NCBI RefSeq assembly: GCF_023145695.1
Contig: NZ_JAJHVV010000008.1
Span: forward strand, 207,397-271,396
Source: Vibrio amylolyticus
GTDB taxonomy: Bacteria; Pseudomonadota; Gammaproteobacteria; Enterobacterales; Vibrionaceae
Reading direction: 5' to 3'
Length of the DNA stretch: 64,000 nucleotides
Shown: positions 43,450-51,825 of the stretch, in pieces
Position numbering within the stretch: the stretch's first letter is position 1
How the letters are laid out: each line of letters begins with the position of its first letter
The notes under the pieces: model-generated
Told to the model about the DNA's origin: nothing
What the model saw: only the letters and a program-made list of their open reading frames with translations
The model's database searches: none
Position numbers and translations under genes: made by a program

Positions 43450-44085
43450 TTAATTACTAACCATTAATTTCGCGCCTAACACTCCAATGACAGAGGCGGA
43501 TAGATAGTCAAACAGTTTTTTAAACCTCAAATACGTACAGCGTGGTCCCTTGACAGACAGAATTAAAGCTACAGCAAGATACCAACCTGTGTTGCTCAAA
43601 AATGTACAGATCGGAATAGCAATATAAAAAGATGTGGGGATATTTTGAGGAAGCAATGTTGTAAAAACCCTGGCAAACACTATCATCGTTTTGGCATTGC
43701 TGAGCTGAGTTCCTAAACCCAGAAAATATGAACGAAATAAAGAGGCGTTATTACTTCCCTTAGTATCTATGGTTTGTAACTGAATACTTGCCGATTTCAC
43801 TATCCCAAATGCAAGAAAAATAAGATAGCATCCTCCACAGACTTTAAACAATATAAAGCTAATCGGCATCACACTGAAGATAGTTTGTAATCCTAGTAAA
43901 GCTGCAATAGAAAGAATCAAAGCACCTGTCCCCATACCTATCGCTGTTGAAATACCATGCCATCGGGAAAGAGAAACTGCACATCTGACAACAAAGATGA
44001 AACTTGGCCCTGGACTCATGGCTCCAAGAGTAAGGGTTCCTATAATTGTCAGAACAGGCATATACACGTGAAAATCTACATCCAT
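43450..44085 (-). CDS. LysE/RhtB-family amino acid exporter
   Basis: A 211-residue inner-membrane protein with about six hydrophobic segments. The N-terminal SPGPSFIFVVRCAV and GISTAIGMGTGALILSI match the LysE/RhtB signature. It likely exports an amino acid or analogue. It is a neighbour of a class I glutamine amidotransferase and an AraC regulator. The C-terminal half (SNAKTMIVFARVFTTLLP) is of normal length. Confidence 0.88.
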   Translation of the reverse strand: MDVDFHVYMPVLTIIGTLTLGAMSPGPSFIFVVRCAVSLSRWHGISTAIGMGTGALILSIAALLGLQTIFSVMPISFILFKVCGGCYLIFLAFGIVKSASIQLQTIDTKGSNNASLFRSYFLGLGTQLSNAKTMIVFARVFTTLLPQNIPTSFYIAIPICTFLSNTGWYLAVALILSVKGPRCTYLRFKKLFDYLSASVIGVLGAKLMVSN

Positions 44086-44159
44086 AATTATTCCGTACGT
44101 AGCATATAAATGCGGCTACGCAGATCCGAACATTCGTTGATGAAACAATGAAAAACCAC

Positions 44160-44876
44160 TTAGTGCTTTGATTTATAGTAACTTTCTAACTTATCTAAAA
44201 ACTCATGTAATTTCTGATTCATTTCATCGTAATCATGATTAATCAATACATCTGGATCCTCGACGAATCGGGATTTAGCGTCTTCAGGCTGTTCATCATT
44301 TTCAATGAGCATTGCTACAACAGTTTTCGTCAATTCCATGTGGCATTGAAAGCCAAAGACTAAGTCTCCATAAGCAACTATTTGCCTCGGACAACCTTCG
44401 CTATACGCAAGAATTTGAGCATCACTTGTCAGCCCTGGCATATCATTATGCCAATGACCCACATCCAAGGTTTTACCAAAGTGGCAAAATAAAGGATGCT
44501 TTAGACCTATATCAGTAAGCGTGACAGGAAACTTACCTATTTCACGCTCTGGGCTATGGTCATAGCGTGCACCTAACGCTTCACCTATCAGTTGCGAACC
44601 CAAGCAGATACCGAGCACTGCCTTACCGGCTTCAATAGCTTTTGAAATGATGACTTGCTCTGCCCTCGTATCAAAATAAGGACATTGTTCAGTTGTCGTC
44701 GAAGGGTCTTGAGGGCCTCCCATCACAATCAGAAAATCTATTTCTTCAATGTCTTGGGGGACAGGCTCTCCTAGGTATACTCGAGAGTAGGTTATGGTAT
44801 GACAATGTTTCCTCGCCCAAGCTTCATAAGCTCCAGGAGGCTCAAAATGTTCATGGATAATGAAATGGATGCGCAT
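44160..44876 (-). CDS. Class I glutamine amidotransferase (GMP-synthase-like)
   Basis: A 238-residue stand-alone GATase I domain protein. The nucleophile Cys is in AVLGICLGSQLIGEALG and the catalytic His-x-Glu in FGFQCHMELTKT; PGLTSDAQILAYSEG lies between. Stand-alone members are often GMP-synthase-like amidotransferases or gamma-glutamyl hydrolases of polyamine/folate type; which is not clear. It is 74 bp upstream of the lysE-like gene on the same strand, a possible operon. Confidence 0.88.
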   Translation of the reverse strand: MRIHFIIHEHFEPPGAYEAWARKHCHTITYSRVYLGEPVPQDIEEIDFLIVMGGPQDPSTTTEQCPYFDTRAEQVIISKAIEAGKAVLGICLGSQLIGEALGARYDHSPEREIGKFPVTLTDIGLKHPLFCHFGKTLDVGHWHNDMPGLTSDAQILAYSEGCPRQIVAYGDLVFGFQCHMELTKTVVAMLIENDEQPEDAKSRFVEDPDVLINHDYDEMNQKLHEFLDKLESYYKSKH

Positions 44877-44975
44877 CTTTAGACCTTTTACTTAACAATA
44901 GACTGAAGATGTTATACCAAATCTTAGTGGCGTAATTTACACTAACTGACATTCAATGTAGACAAGTCGCCAAAT

Positions 44976-45746
44976 ATGCAAGCTAATGACATAATCAAAG
45001 ACTTCCCTGATAAACAGCTCATAACTAAAATGACCAACATGGCCTCTGGATATATTGATGATTTCCACTCACATCCATGGCACCAAATCGTATTTCCACG
45101 TCAGGGATTGTTACAATCAGACATTGGTGATAAAAGTGGGATCGTCCCTCATAATGGCATGCTTTTCATACCTGCAAATACAGTTCATAAATCCGTTGCT
45201 ATTACAGATACCCAATTTTTAGCGATTTACCTCAACCCAAGAAAAAATGTTCAGTATGGAAGCGAGCCTAAATCCTGCCAGGTAAACTCCTTCATCAAAG
45301 AGTTGATACAGCTTCTGTTTGAAACTAATACACTCGCACAATCAGAATCCAATATCACACATTTGCTGATGGTGTTGCGAGATCAAATCGAGGTAGCAGA
45401 AAGTTATGAGATACCACTACTAATTCCTACTGATAAGCGCCTTTTCTCTATTTTTGTACAGCTTAAACAACAACCAGATTTACCGTTTACTTTAAAAGAA
45501 TGGGCAAAAAAAGTCGGCGCGTCTGAGCGCACATTATCCAGACTCTGCTCGAAAGAGTTCTCTCAATCGTTTGCACTATGGCGGCAAAACATACGACTAG
45601 TTTTATCTTTGCAATTGTTAGATTCCAAAATGACCATTCAGGAGATCGCTCTTGAGTTGGGGTACGCTTCTGATTCTGCCTTTGTTCAGGCTTTCAAAAA
45701 GCTGTTCAAGCAAACACCAAGAAAATACCGCACAGCAAACTTATAA
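44976..45746 (+). CDS. AraC-family regulator with cupin N-terminus
   Basis: A 256-residue regulator. The N-terminal cupin-like sensor (FHSHPWHQIVFPRQG, NTVHKSVAI) is followed by the AraC DNA-binding domain: FTLKEWAKKVGASERTLSRL and IQEIALELGYASDSAFVQAF with TPRKYR at the end. It is divergent from the amidotransferase/lysE pair, which it probably controls. The effector is unknown. Confidence 0.9.
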   Translation: MQANDIIKDFPDKQLITKMTNMASGYIDDFHSHPWHQIVFPRQGLLQSDIGDKSGIVPHNGMLFIPANTVHKSVAITDTQFLAIYLNPRKNVQYGSEPKSCQVNSFIKELIQLLFETNTLAQSESNITHLLMVLRDQIEVAESYEIPLLIPTDKRLFSIFVQLKQQPDLPFTLKEWAKKVGASERTLSRLCSKEFSQSFALWRQNIRLVLSLQLLDSKMTIQEIALELGYASDSAFVQAFKKLFKQTPRKYRTANL

Positions 45747-46431
45747 CATGAGAACACACTCATTAAATACGATAAATTATATTACTTTTGGAATTATCTT
45801 TTGTAAGGGAAACACCCGAAGATTCGCATATGATGAGCTTGTACTCTAAATGATAAAGGGGCGTGCGACGTGAAGTCGTATGAAGCGCTGTTCACCGCTT
45901 AACGTGTGAACCATCTGTATCACCAGATGAACCTAGGGCTCTGAATAAAGTAGCGAGCCTGACAATGTAATGAAGAATGGTCTTGGCCATTCGGGATTTG
46001 AATCGTGAGAGGACGATCCTCCTGATAACCACAACATCGGGTGAGTGCTAGGTAGTCAGCATGATGAACATAAGTGAATCCGCGTAAGGTGCGTTATGTT
46101 ATGAAACAGCGGAAGTGGTTAATACGCTGTAGCCAAAAGGCGCGAGAGTCGGAAAGAGATTGCCCCATGCTCTTTCGTGATCGTTGAGCTCTCCGCACTA
46201 TAGCGGGCATCTACACTGACATTGCGCGACATACGGAACACGGTAAGCCTGTCTCCCTCTGGGAAAGCCCCTGTGGCCGATAGTGATGCAGGTATAGGAG
46301 GTTGGAAAAAGCAAAGGCTGCATTGTAATGACGCAGATACAGACTTATGTCTGATCACGAAAGTGAGCCCACTTCCAACTGGTCTCTCGTTGCGAGAGAG
46401 TTTGAAGAACTTTATTCAAGGAGAAATGCAA

Positions 46432-47904
46432 ATGATGATTTCTAAAGAGATTAGTGCCTCTCCTGACAGCGCACAATGGCAGTCAATAGACTGGAAATCC
46501 GTTGAATCGCATGTATTAAAGCTTCAGATGCGTATCGCAAAGGCAACTCGAGAAGGTAAACACGGCAAAGCAAAAGCCTTACAGTGGCTACTGACTCACT
46601 CTCGCTCAGCAAAACTTCTTGCTATTAAGCGAGTATCTCAAAACAAAGGCAGTAAAACGCCAGGAATAGACGGTGTCATCTGGAACACGGATGCGCGCCG
46701 TATGAAAGCAGTCAATCAATTGAGTAGAAAGGCATATCAAGCCAAACCACTCAAGCGTATCTATATCCCTAAAAAGAATGGCAAACTTCGACCTCTGGGT
46801 ATCCCGTGCATGATAGATAGAGCACAGCAAGCGCTTTATCTTACAGCACTAGAGCCTATATCGGAGATGCTTGCCGATCCAAATAGCTATGGATTTAGAC
46901 CCAACCGCGGCACTGCCGACGCAGTCGATCAGTGCTTCAAATGTTTGGCTCTAAAGAAGTCCTATAAATGGGTTCTTGAAGGCGATATAAAAGCCTGTTT
47001 TGACACGATCGGACATCAATGGCTTATGGATAACATCTCCGTTGATAAACGAATGTTAGAACAATGACTAAAGTCTGGCTTTATGGATAAAGGGCTGTTT
47101 TATCGCACTGATGAGGGCACACCACAAGGTGGGATTATATCTCCGACCTTGATGCTAATGACTCTCGCAGGCCTTGAACAGCAGATAAAGTCCACCGCCC
47201 TCAAAAAGGGCGCTAGAGCTAACTTTATTGGTTACGCCGACGATTTCGTCGTCACTTGCGCTTCAAAGGAAGTGCTAGAGAGCGATATCAAACCGTTGAT
47301 TGCTGATTTCTTAGCAGAACGAGGCTTAACATTATCTGAAGAGAAAACGCACATTACTCATATCAACGATGGCTTTGACTTCTTAGGTTTTAACCATAGG
47401 AAGTACAAAGGAAAACTACTCATTAAACCGAGTAAATCCAACACGTTGATGTTCTTAAGCAATCTGCGAGAACTCATCAAAAAGCACGTGACCCTTCCAG
47501 TGAACGATCTTATCAAGCTGATAAATCCGAAACTCAGGGGTTGGTCGAACTACTATCGACACAGCGTTGCAAAACAGGTATTCGGATATGTGGGTCACAA
47601 GCTATTCCATACGTTATGGCACTGGGCTAAAAGGCGTCATCCAACAAAGTCTAAAACTTGGATCGCCCTAAAATACTTCATCAACCGAAAAGGCCAATGG
47701 CAGTTTCACGGTTGGCAGAAGATCATGAATATGGATTGTCAGTTCAATCTGTTTCAAATAGCCAAAGTGCCGATTCAAAGACATGTAAAAATCAGGAGTT
47801 CCGCAACACCTTTTGATCCTCAGTACCAAGAATACTTGGCGAAGAGAAAACTCAAAAGGTTAGCTCGTAATTCTTGGAAGGAACCTGTTTTCACTGCTTT
47901 ATAA
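46432..47904 (+). pseudogene. Group II intron reverse transcriptase/maturase, in-frame stop
   Basis: An RT/maturase of about 490 codons. RT blocks are intact on both sides: SQNKGSKTPGIDGVIW, RRMKAVNQLSRKAYQA, KNGKLRPLGIPCMIDRAQQA and the N-terminal LEGDIKACFD, then GTPQGGIISPTLM and the catalytic IGYADDFVVTC, followed by the X/maturase domain. A TGA at 47065-47067 sits where the frame continues as LKSGFMDKG; a Trp (TGG) is expected there, so one base change inactivated it. No HNH endonuclease domain is seen. Start chosen at ATG 46432, 8 nt after AAGGAG. Confidence 0.88.
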
Positions 47905-47940
47905 GTTGCTGGGTATCATTTGGTGCCTTTGTGGAGGCTT

Positions 47941-47974
47941 GAGCCTAGCGCAGTGAAAGTTGCACGCTGGGTTC
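47941..47974 (+). ncRNA. Group II intron domain V
   Basis: A 34-nt hairpin GAGCCTAGCGCAGTGAAAGT... closing with ACGCTGGGTTC. It keeps the AGC triad, the GAAA-type tetraloop and the stem length of domain V, the most conserved part of group II ribozymes. Confidence 0.85.
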
Positions 47975-48091
47975 TTAGGGAGACGGCACTTGGTAACAAG
48001 TGTCGTCCACCCGACAGCTTTGAGTTAAGGGCCCCAGATACGCTAATGCCAAGTAAACTTTGTCCAGCATCGCCCGATGCCGAAACATCGT

Positions 48092-48127
48092 TGGACATTT
48101 CCGAGTTATCGACACTCCTAAATTAGC
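48092..48127 (+). repeat. 36-bp dispersed repeat, copy 3
   Basis: TGGACATTTCCGAGTTATCG to CTAAATTAGC; about 6 differences from copy 2. It lies 77 bp after the inferred intron end. Confidence 0.65.
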
Positions 48128-48298
48128 ACTTCATAGATTATTCAAACTATTGAAAATACCTTTATCTTTACGACCAAGGAGTACTAATGTAGCTCATAGC
48201 AGCAACCCAACCACACCGGTAATTGAATTCATATAACCTTTCTTCGTTAAAAGAGTCGTAAGCTCTTTACCTATTAAAATGCATGATAAAAATACTAC

Positions 48299-48314
48299 AT
48301 GACAAAAATGTCAT
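48299..48314. promoter_or_regulatory. CusR-box-like palindrome 1
   Basis: ATGACAAAAATGTCAT, arms ATGACA/TGTCAT, matches the CusR/CopR-type TGACA-N4-TGTCA box. It is 79 bp upstream of the small membrane-protein gene at 48393, and an identical copy lies at 48874. Confidence 0.75.
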
Positions 48315-48392
48315 CTCAACACCCTCATTCCTGACAGAAAGAACAAGTTAAAATCGATACCAGTTAAGAAAACTCTTATTTGAGGAAATGAT

Positions 48393-48710
48393 ATGGATTC
48401 TAATAACAAGAAAGGCAGTTGTCACACAAGTAAAGGTGGTCATAAAGGTCACGGTTGGATGATGATTTTATGTGCTTTAATCATGATAGGTATTCCTATC
48501 TTAATGCTATCCCCGTCAATAAACCTTTTCAGTTTTTCATTTCTTAGCTCGGCACTACTCCCAATTATTTTATGTTTGGTGATGCACGGAGTTATGATGA
48601 AATTTATGATGTCCCAGTACGATAAAGGCACAAAACATCAAGCTGATAATGCACCCTCTGCCGATACCAGCCTAGATAATGAAAAAAAAGACGAACAGTT
48701 CAAAGCTTAA
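48393..48710 (+). CDS. Small His-rich membrane protein (DUF2933-like)
   Basis: A 105-residue protein with an N-terminal His/Lys/Gly-rich stretch (CHTSKGGHKGHGW), two hydrophobic segments (about 23-42 and 48-70) and a charged C-terminus. The layout resembles DUF2933-type small membrane proteins found in copper-resistance clusters. It follows a CusR-like box and is followed by a strong terminator, so it is monocistronic. Family match is tentative. Confidence 0.65.
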   Translation: MDSNNKKGSCHTSKGGHKGHGWMMILCALIMIGIPILMLSPSINLFSFSFLSSALLPIILCLVMHGVMMKFMMSQYDKGTKHQADNAPSADTSLDNEKKDEQFKA

Positions 48711-48766
48711 TGCCTTTTTGAAATCAAAGGTAGAAAGATTAGTCACCTATCTACCTCCCCCCCCCT

Positions 48767-48820
48767 ATGAAAAACAAAGAGCGGATCTGAATCTATTCAG
48801 ATCCGCTCTTTGTTTTTCAT
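48767..48820. terminator. Perfect 26-bp inverted repeat terminator
   Basis: Arms 48767-48792 and 48795-48820 are exactly complementary with only CT between. AAAAAC on the left and TTTTT on the right make it a strong bidirectional terminator. A run of nine Cs lies just upstream. Confidence 0.88.
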
Positions 48821-48873
48821 CTACACACCACAGCATTAAGAAAAATCCTAACGGCTATCTGACACAAAGCTAA

Positions 48874-48889
48874 ATGACAAAAATGTCAT
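48874..48889. promoter_or_regulatory. CusR-box-like palindrome 2
   Basis: A second exact copy of ATGACAAAAATGTCAT, 82 bp upstream of the DUF3316 gene that opens the cluster containing the response regulator. Confidence 0.75.
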
Positions 48890-48970
48890 GCGACAGTCGG
48901 TAAATCGTCACTACTAGCACGCTAAGATTACCTCAAGTTCAAAACATCATGTAAACAAAAGGAATCACTG

Positions 48971-49351
48971 ATGAAATTGATTAAAACAGCGTTAATGGCG
49001 ACTTCACTCACTGTATTAAGTGCGAACGTTTTTGCAGGCCAATACTTCTCAACCTCTGGAAACCTTGTCGAAAGATCAGGCACACGAACCATTCAAACTG
49101 AACCAGTGGGAACAGCGCAAGAGGCATATAAACTTGGATTGGAACAACTTCAATCATTAAATAACAGCACGCCACAAGAACTGATCAGGGATTTAAGAAT
49201 TGCCAGCATAGATATCGATAGACGTAAAGTACACCTAAATGAAAATGGCTACATTACAGTCAAAGAGTTAATGAATGCTGACGGAGAGCTTCTCTATAAA
49301 GGTCAAGTAAACGTCAGTTACCACTACGCAGAACGCGTTTCTAATAATTAG
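48971..49351 (+). CDS. DUF3316 periplasmic protein
   Basis: A 126-residue exported protein (signal peptide cut after NVFA) of the DUF3316 family, small proteins common in Vibrio. The mature part has TEPVGTAQEAYKLGLEQLQS and the beta-strand-rich SIDIDRRKVHLNENGYITVK and GELLYKGQVNVSYHYAE, as in that family. Function is unknown. It opens a probable operon with the P-II-like protein and the CusRS-like pair, preceded by a CusR-type box. Confidence 0.82.
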   Translation: MKLIKTALMATSLTVLSANVFAGQYFSTSGNLVERSGTRTIQTEPVGTAQEAYKLGLEQLQSLNNSTPQELIRDLRIASIDIDRRKVHLNENGYITVKELMNADGELLYKGQVNVSYHYAERVSNN

Positions 49352-49402
49352 TTACTTGATTACGCTCCTATTGAACCGTAGGAGCGTTACTTAGGGGGCA
49401 TC

Positions 49403-49738
49403 ATGATCAACAAAATTTCCGCCATTTTCATAGAGCAGTTACTCGTTCAAATTGAAGATATGTTAACAAACGAGGGCGTTCGTCGCTTTACTGTCTTTAA
49501 AGTTCAAGGCCGCGGTGAATTCGCGAATATGATCGATAGCCATAGTATGAATGCCTATTATCAAATGGATATCTATATTGGTGAAAGCAAAACTAATCAC
49601 ATCGTAGAAAAGTTGCTCAATGAACTGCATAACGTTGGAGAAGATGAAGGAATCATCACAGTCATACCCGTTAAAAACTTGTTTAATACCAATACAAAAA
49701 AAGAGATAAAAGACTCTAATTATAACCATCTAGGATAA
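49403..49738 (+). CDS. P-II-like signalling protein
   Basis: A 111-residue protein with a P-II-like ferredoxin fold. The region VRRFTVFKVQGRGEFAN corresponds to the strand preceding the T-loop, and NHIVEKLLNELHN, then EGIITVIPVKNLFNTNT, match the later P-II core. The T-loop part is shortened and lacks the usual uridylylation Tyr context. Divergent P-II proteins are found with metal-resistance systems; here it lies between DUF3316 and the CusR-like gene. Role is inferred. Confidence 0.7.
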   Translation: MINKISAIFIEQLLVQIEDMLTNEGVRRFTVFKVQGRGEFANMIDSHSMNAYYQMDIYIGESKTNHIVEKLLNELHNVGEDEGIITVIPVKNLFNTNTKKEIKDSNYNHLG

Positions 49739-49786
49739 AATACCCGTTATATGAGTTTCTATCTTCCAAACTATGGTACCTAGAAA

Positions 49787-50470
49787 ATGAAGTTGTTAAT
49801 TGTAGAAGACGAAGCAAAAACGGGAAGTTATTTAAAGAAGGGGTTTACAGAATCAGGTTATATCGTCGACCTCGCCTCTGATGGTGTCGATGGTTTGTAC
49901 CAAGCGACCAGTCAACATTATGATCTCGTTATTTTGGACATCATGCTGCCGAATCTAAACGGCTGGCAAGTATTACAAACCATGAGAAGTAGCGGATTAC
50001 ATACCCCCATCATTATACTCTCTGCCAAAGATCAAGTGGAAGACAGAGTCAAAGGGTTGGAGCTGGGCGCGAATGATTATGTCGTTAAACCTTTTGCCTT
50101 CGTCGAGTTACTCGCTAGAGTCAAAAATGCGTTAAGAGTTCAAAATGGACATACTAAATCGGACACTACCCTGGCCATTGCCGATTTATCCCTCAACTTA
50201 TTAAAGCGTACTGCCCACAGAAATGGCGATAACATAACACTCACCTCAAAGGAGTTTTCACTACTTGAGCTCTTTATGAAAAAGCGTGGAGAGGTGATGT
50301 CTCGTTCTCTTATTGCTTCATTAATTTGGGATATGAACTTTGATAGTGATACTAACGTTATTGATGTCGCAGTAAAAAGACTAAGATCCAAAATCGACAA
50401 ACCCTATGAAATCAAACTTATCCATACCGTCAGAGGAATGGGTTATAAACTCGATGATATCCAAGAATGA
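49787..50470 (+). CDS. OmpR-family response regulator, CusR/CopR-like
   Basis: A 227-residue DNA-binding response regulator. The receiver domain has the phospho-acceptor Asp in LVILDIMLPNLNGWQVL and Lys in GANDYVVKPFAF; the C-terminal winged helix has LTSKEFSLLELFMKKRGEVM and DVAVKRLRSKID. Pattern matches heavy-metal regulators of the CusR/CopR/IrlR group. It overlaps the kinase gene by 4 bp. Two CusR-box palindromes upstream of the cluster are its likely targets. Confidence 0.9.
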   Translation: MKLLIVEDEAKTGSYLKKGFTESGYIVDLASDGVDGLYQATSQHYDLVILDIMLPNLNGWQVLQTMRSSGLHTPIIILSAKDQVEDRVKGLELGANDYVVKPFAFVELLARVKNALRVQNGHTKSDTTLAIADLSLNLLKRTAHRNGDNITLTSKEFSLLELFMKKRGEVMSRSLIASLIWDMNFDSDTNVIDVAVKRLRSKIDKPYEIKLIHTVRGMGYKLDDIQE

Positions 50471-51801
50471 AAATAATGCGACAGCAATCAATGGCCTCTA
50501 GGCTTATTCTAATGTGCTTTACTTCTTCATTTGTTGTACTCGCCTCCTTTTCGTTAATCGTTCAGTATTCAATAGAGCACCACTTCTATGAGCAGGACTA
50601 CCAACTTCTACAAGGAAAAGCACATGCAATCTCTAGGGCCATTGAGCAGCAAGACACCTCTGCAGTATCGAACCCTCCACTCAACTCGACCTATTATTGG
50701 CTACTTAACAAAGACAATGTCATAACGTTTGCAAATAGTGAGCTTTCTTTACCTGAAGGGGCTAGCAAAGAAAGTACGATTGAATGGACAGCTAATGGGC
50801 AGCATTACAGAGGTTTTCAATTTGGGCTTGAATCACCGTTACATAACTCAATGGTTCTAGCTCTTAATATCAACCACCACACGAACTTTATCAATAAATT
50901 CAACATAGTCTTACTGTGGACGTTTGTACTGACCAGCTCAGTTGCCGGGTTGTATTCTATTTTCACGGTACGTAGGGGGTTAAAACCTTTACAAGATTTG
51001 CAGGAATATCTAGTTAAAGTGAGCGCCAATCGGCTTGATATTAGAGTTCCACTAGAAGGGCTTCCTAAAGAGCTCTCCCAATTGGTGAGGACTCAAAATG
51101 AGATGCTCGACCGTTTGCAACAAGGTTTTCATCGGCTTAGTGAGTTCTCTTCCGATATTGCTCATGAGCTAAGAACACCATTAACCAATATCATGACTCA
51201 AACTCAAGTCACTCTTTCATCGACAAGAAGCGAGAAAGAGTATCAAAACATACTCGTGTCCAATGCTGAGGAGCTAGAAAGATTAAACAAAACCATTAGT
51301 GACACCCTTTATTTAGCAAAAACAGAAAACCAACTTCTACATAGCAATAAAGAAGAGTTAAACTTAAAAAGTCTTATTTTGCCATTAGTTGAGTATTACC
51401 AAATCGTCGCTGATGAAAAAGATGTAACCATTGAGGTGAATGGAATCGAGGTAAACCAATTTGGCGACAAAGATATGCTTAAGCGAGCCATAGGCAATAT
51501 CCTTTCCAATGCTTTAAGGCACTGCGATGCTCACTCTTGTATCACGATATTGATTGCTGAAGATGGCGACTACAACTCTATAAAAATCAAAAATATCGGA
51601 GAGCCTATCCTTGAAGAGTCTCTTCCGTACCTTTTTGAACGTTTCTACAGAGCAGACAAATCAAGACAACATAACAGCACAGTAGGTGCTGGGCTCGGGT
51701 TAGCGATCACAAAATCTATTGTTCTTGCACATGAGGGAGACATCTCCGTATCCTCATTCGAGCGCACTAGTGAGTTTCATTTACGCTTTAGGAGAAAGTG
51801 A
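50467..51801 (+). CDS. Heavy-metal-type sensor histidine kinase, CusS-like
   Basis: A 444-residue kinase with two membrane segments (about residues 12-32 and 150-170) around a periplasmic sensor, a HAMP region, DHp with the His box FSSDIAHELRTPLTNI, and ATPase motifs GNILSNALRHCDA, FERFYRADKSR and GAGLGLAITKSI. This is the CusS/IrlS group. It is the last gene of the operon. The sensor part has no obvious copper/silver ligands, so the ligand may not be copper. Confidence 0.9.
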   Translation: MKIMRQQSMASRLILMCFTSSFVVLASFSLIVQYSIEHHFYEQDYQLLQGKAHAISRAIEQQDTSAVSNPPLNSTYYWLLNKDNVITFANSELSLPEGASKESTIEWTANGQHYRGFQFGLESPLHNSMVLALNINHHTNFINKFNIVLLWTFVLTSSVAGLYSIFTVRRGLKPLQDLQEYLVKVSANRLDIRVPLEGLPKELSQLVRTQNEMLDRLQQGFHRLSEFSSDIAHELRTPLTNIMTQTQVTLSSTRSEKEYQNILVSNAEELERLNKTISDTLYLAKTENQLLHSNKEELNLKSLILPLVEYYQIVADEKDVTIEVNGIEVNQFGDKDMLKRAIGNILSNALRHCDAHSCITILIAEDGDYNSIKIKNIGEPILEESLPYLFERFYRADKSRQHNSTVGAGLGLAITKSIVLAHEGDISVSSFERTSEFHLRFRRK

Positions 51802-51825
51802 TTTAATCTTTGCTAATAGAATAAA

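Larger units (their letters stand above)
45863..48015 (+). mobile_element. Group II intron with broken reverse transcriptase
   Basis: About 2.15 kb. The 5' end GTGCGACG fits the GUGYG intron start, and the 3' part holds domain V (47941-47974) and a domain VI stem with a likely bulged A, ending ...CCCGAC. The ORF in domain IV encodes a reverse transcriptase/maturase interrupted by one stop codon. Boundaries are inferred from consensus, especially the 3' one. Inserted downstream of the AraC gene, next to dispersed repeat copy 3. Confidence 0.8.
48016..48392. other. Intergenic region with repeat copy 3 and CusR-like box
   Basis: No gene was found here. It contains the 3' exon side of the intron, dispersed repeat copy 3 (48092-48127) and the palindrome at 48299-48314. 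Confidence 0.5.

Noticed and set aside
47920..48126. Frames across the intron 3' end
   Set aside because: The segment is explained by intron domains V and VI and the repeat.
41053..48127. 36-bp repeats as integron attC sites
   Set aside because: They lack the paired R'/R'' core sites (RYYYAAC and GTTRRRY) and the long imperfect stem of Vibrio attC sites, and no IntI-type integrase was found.
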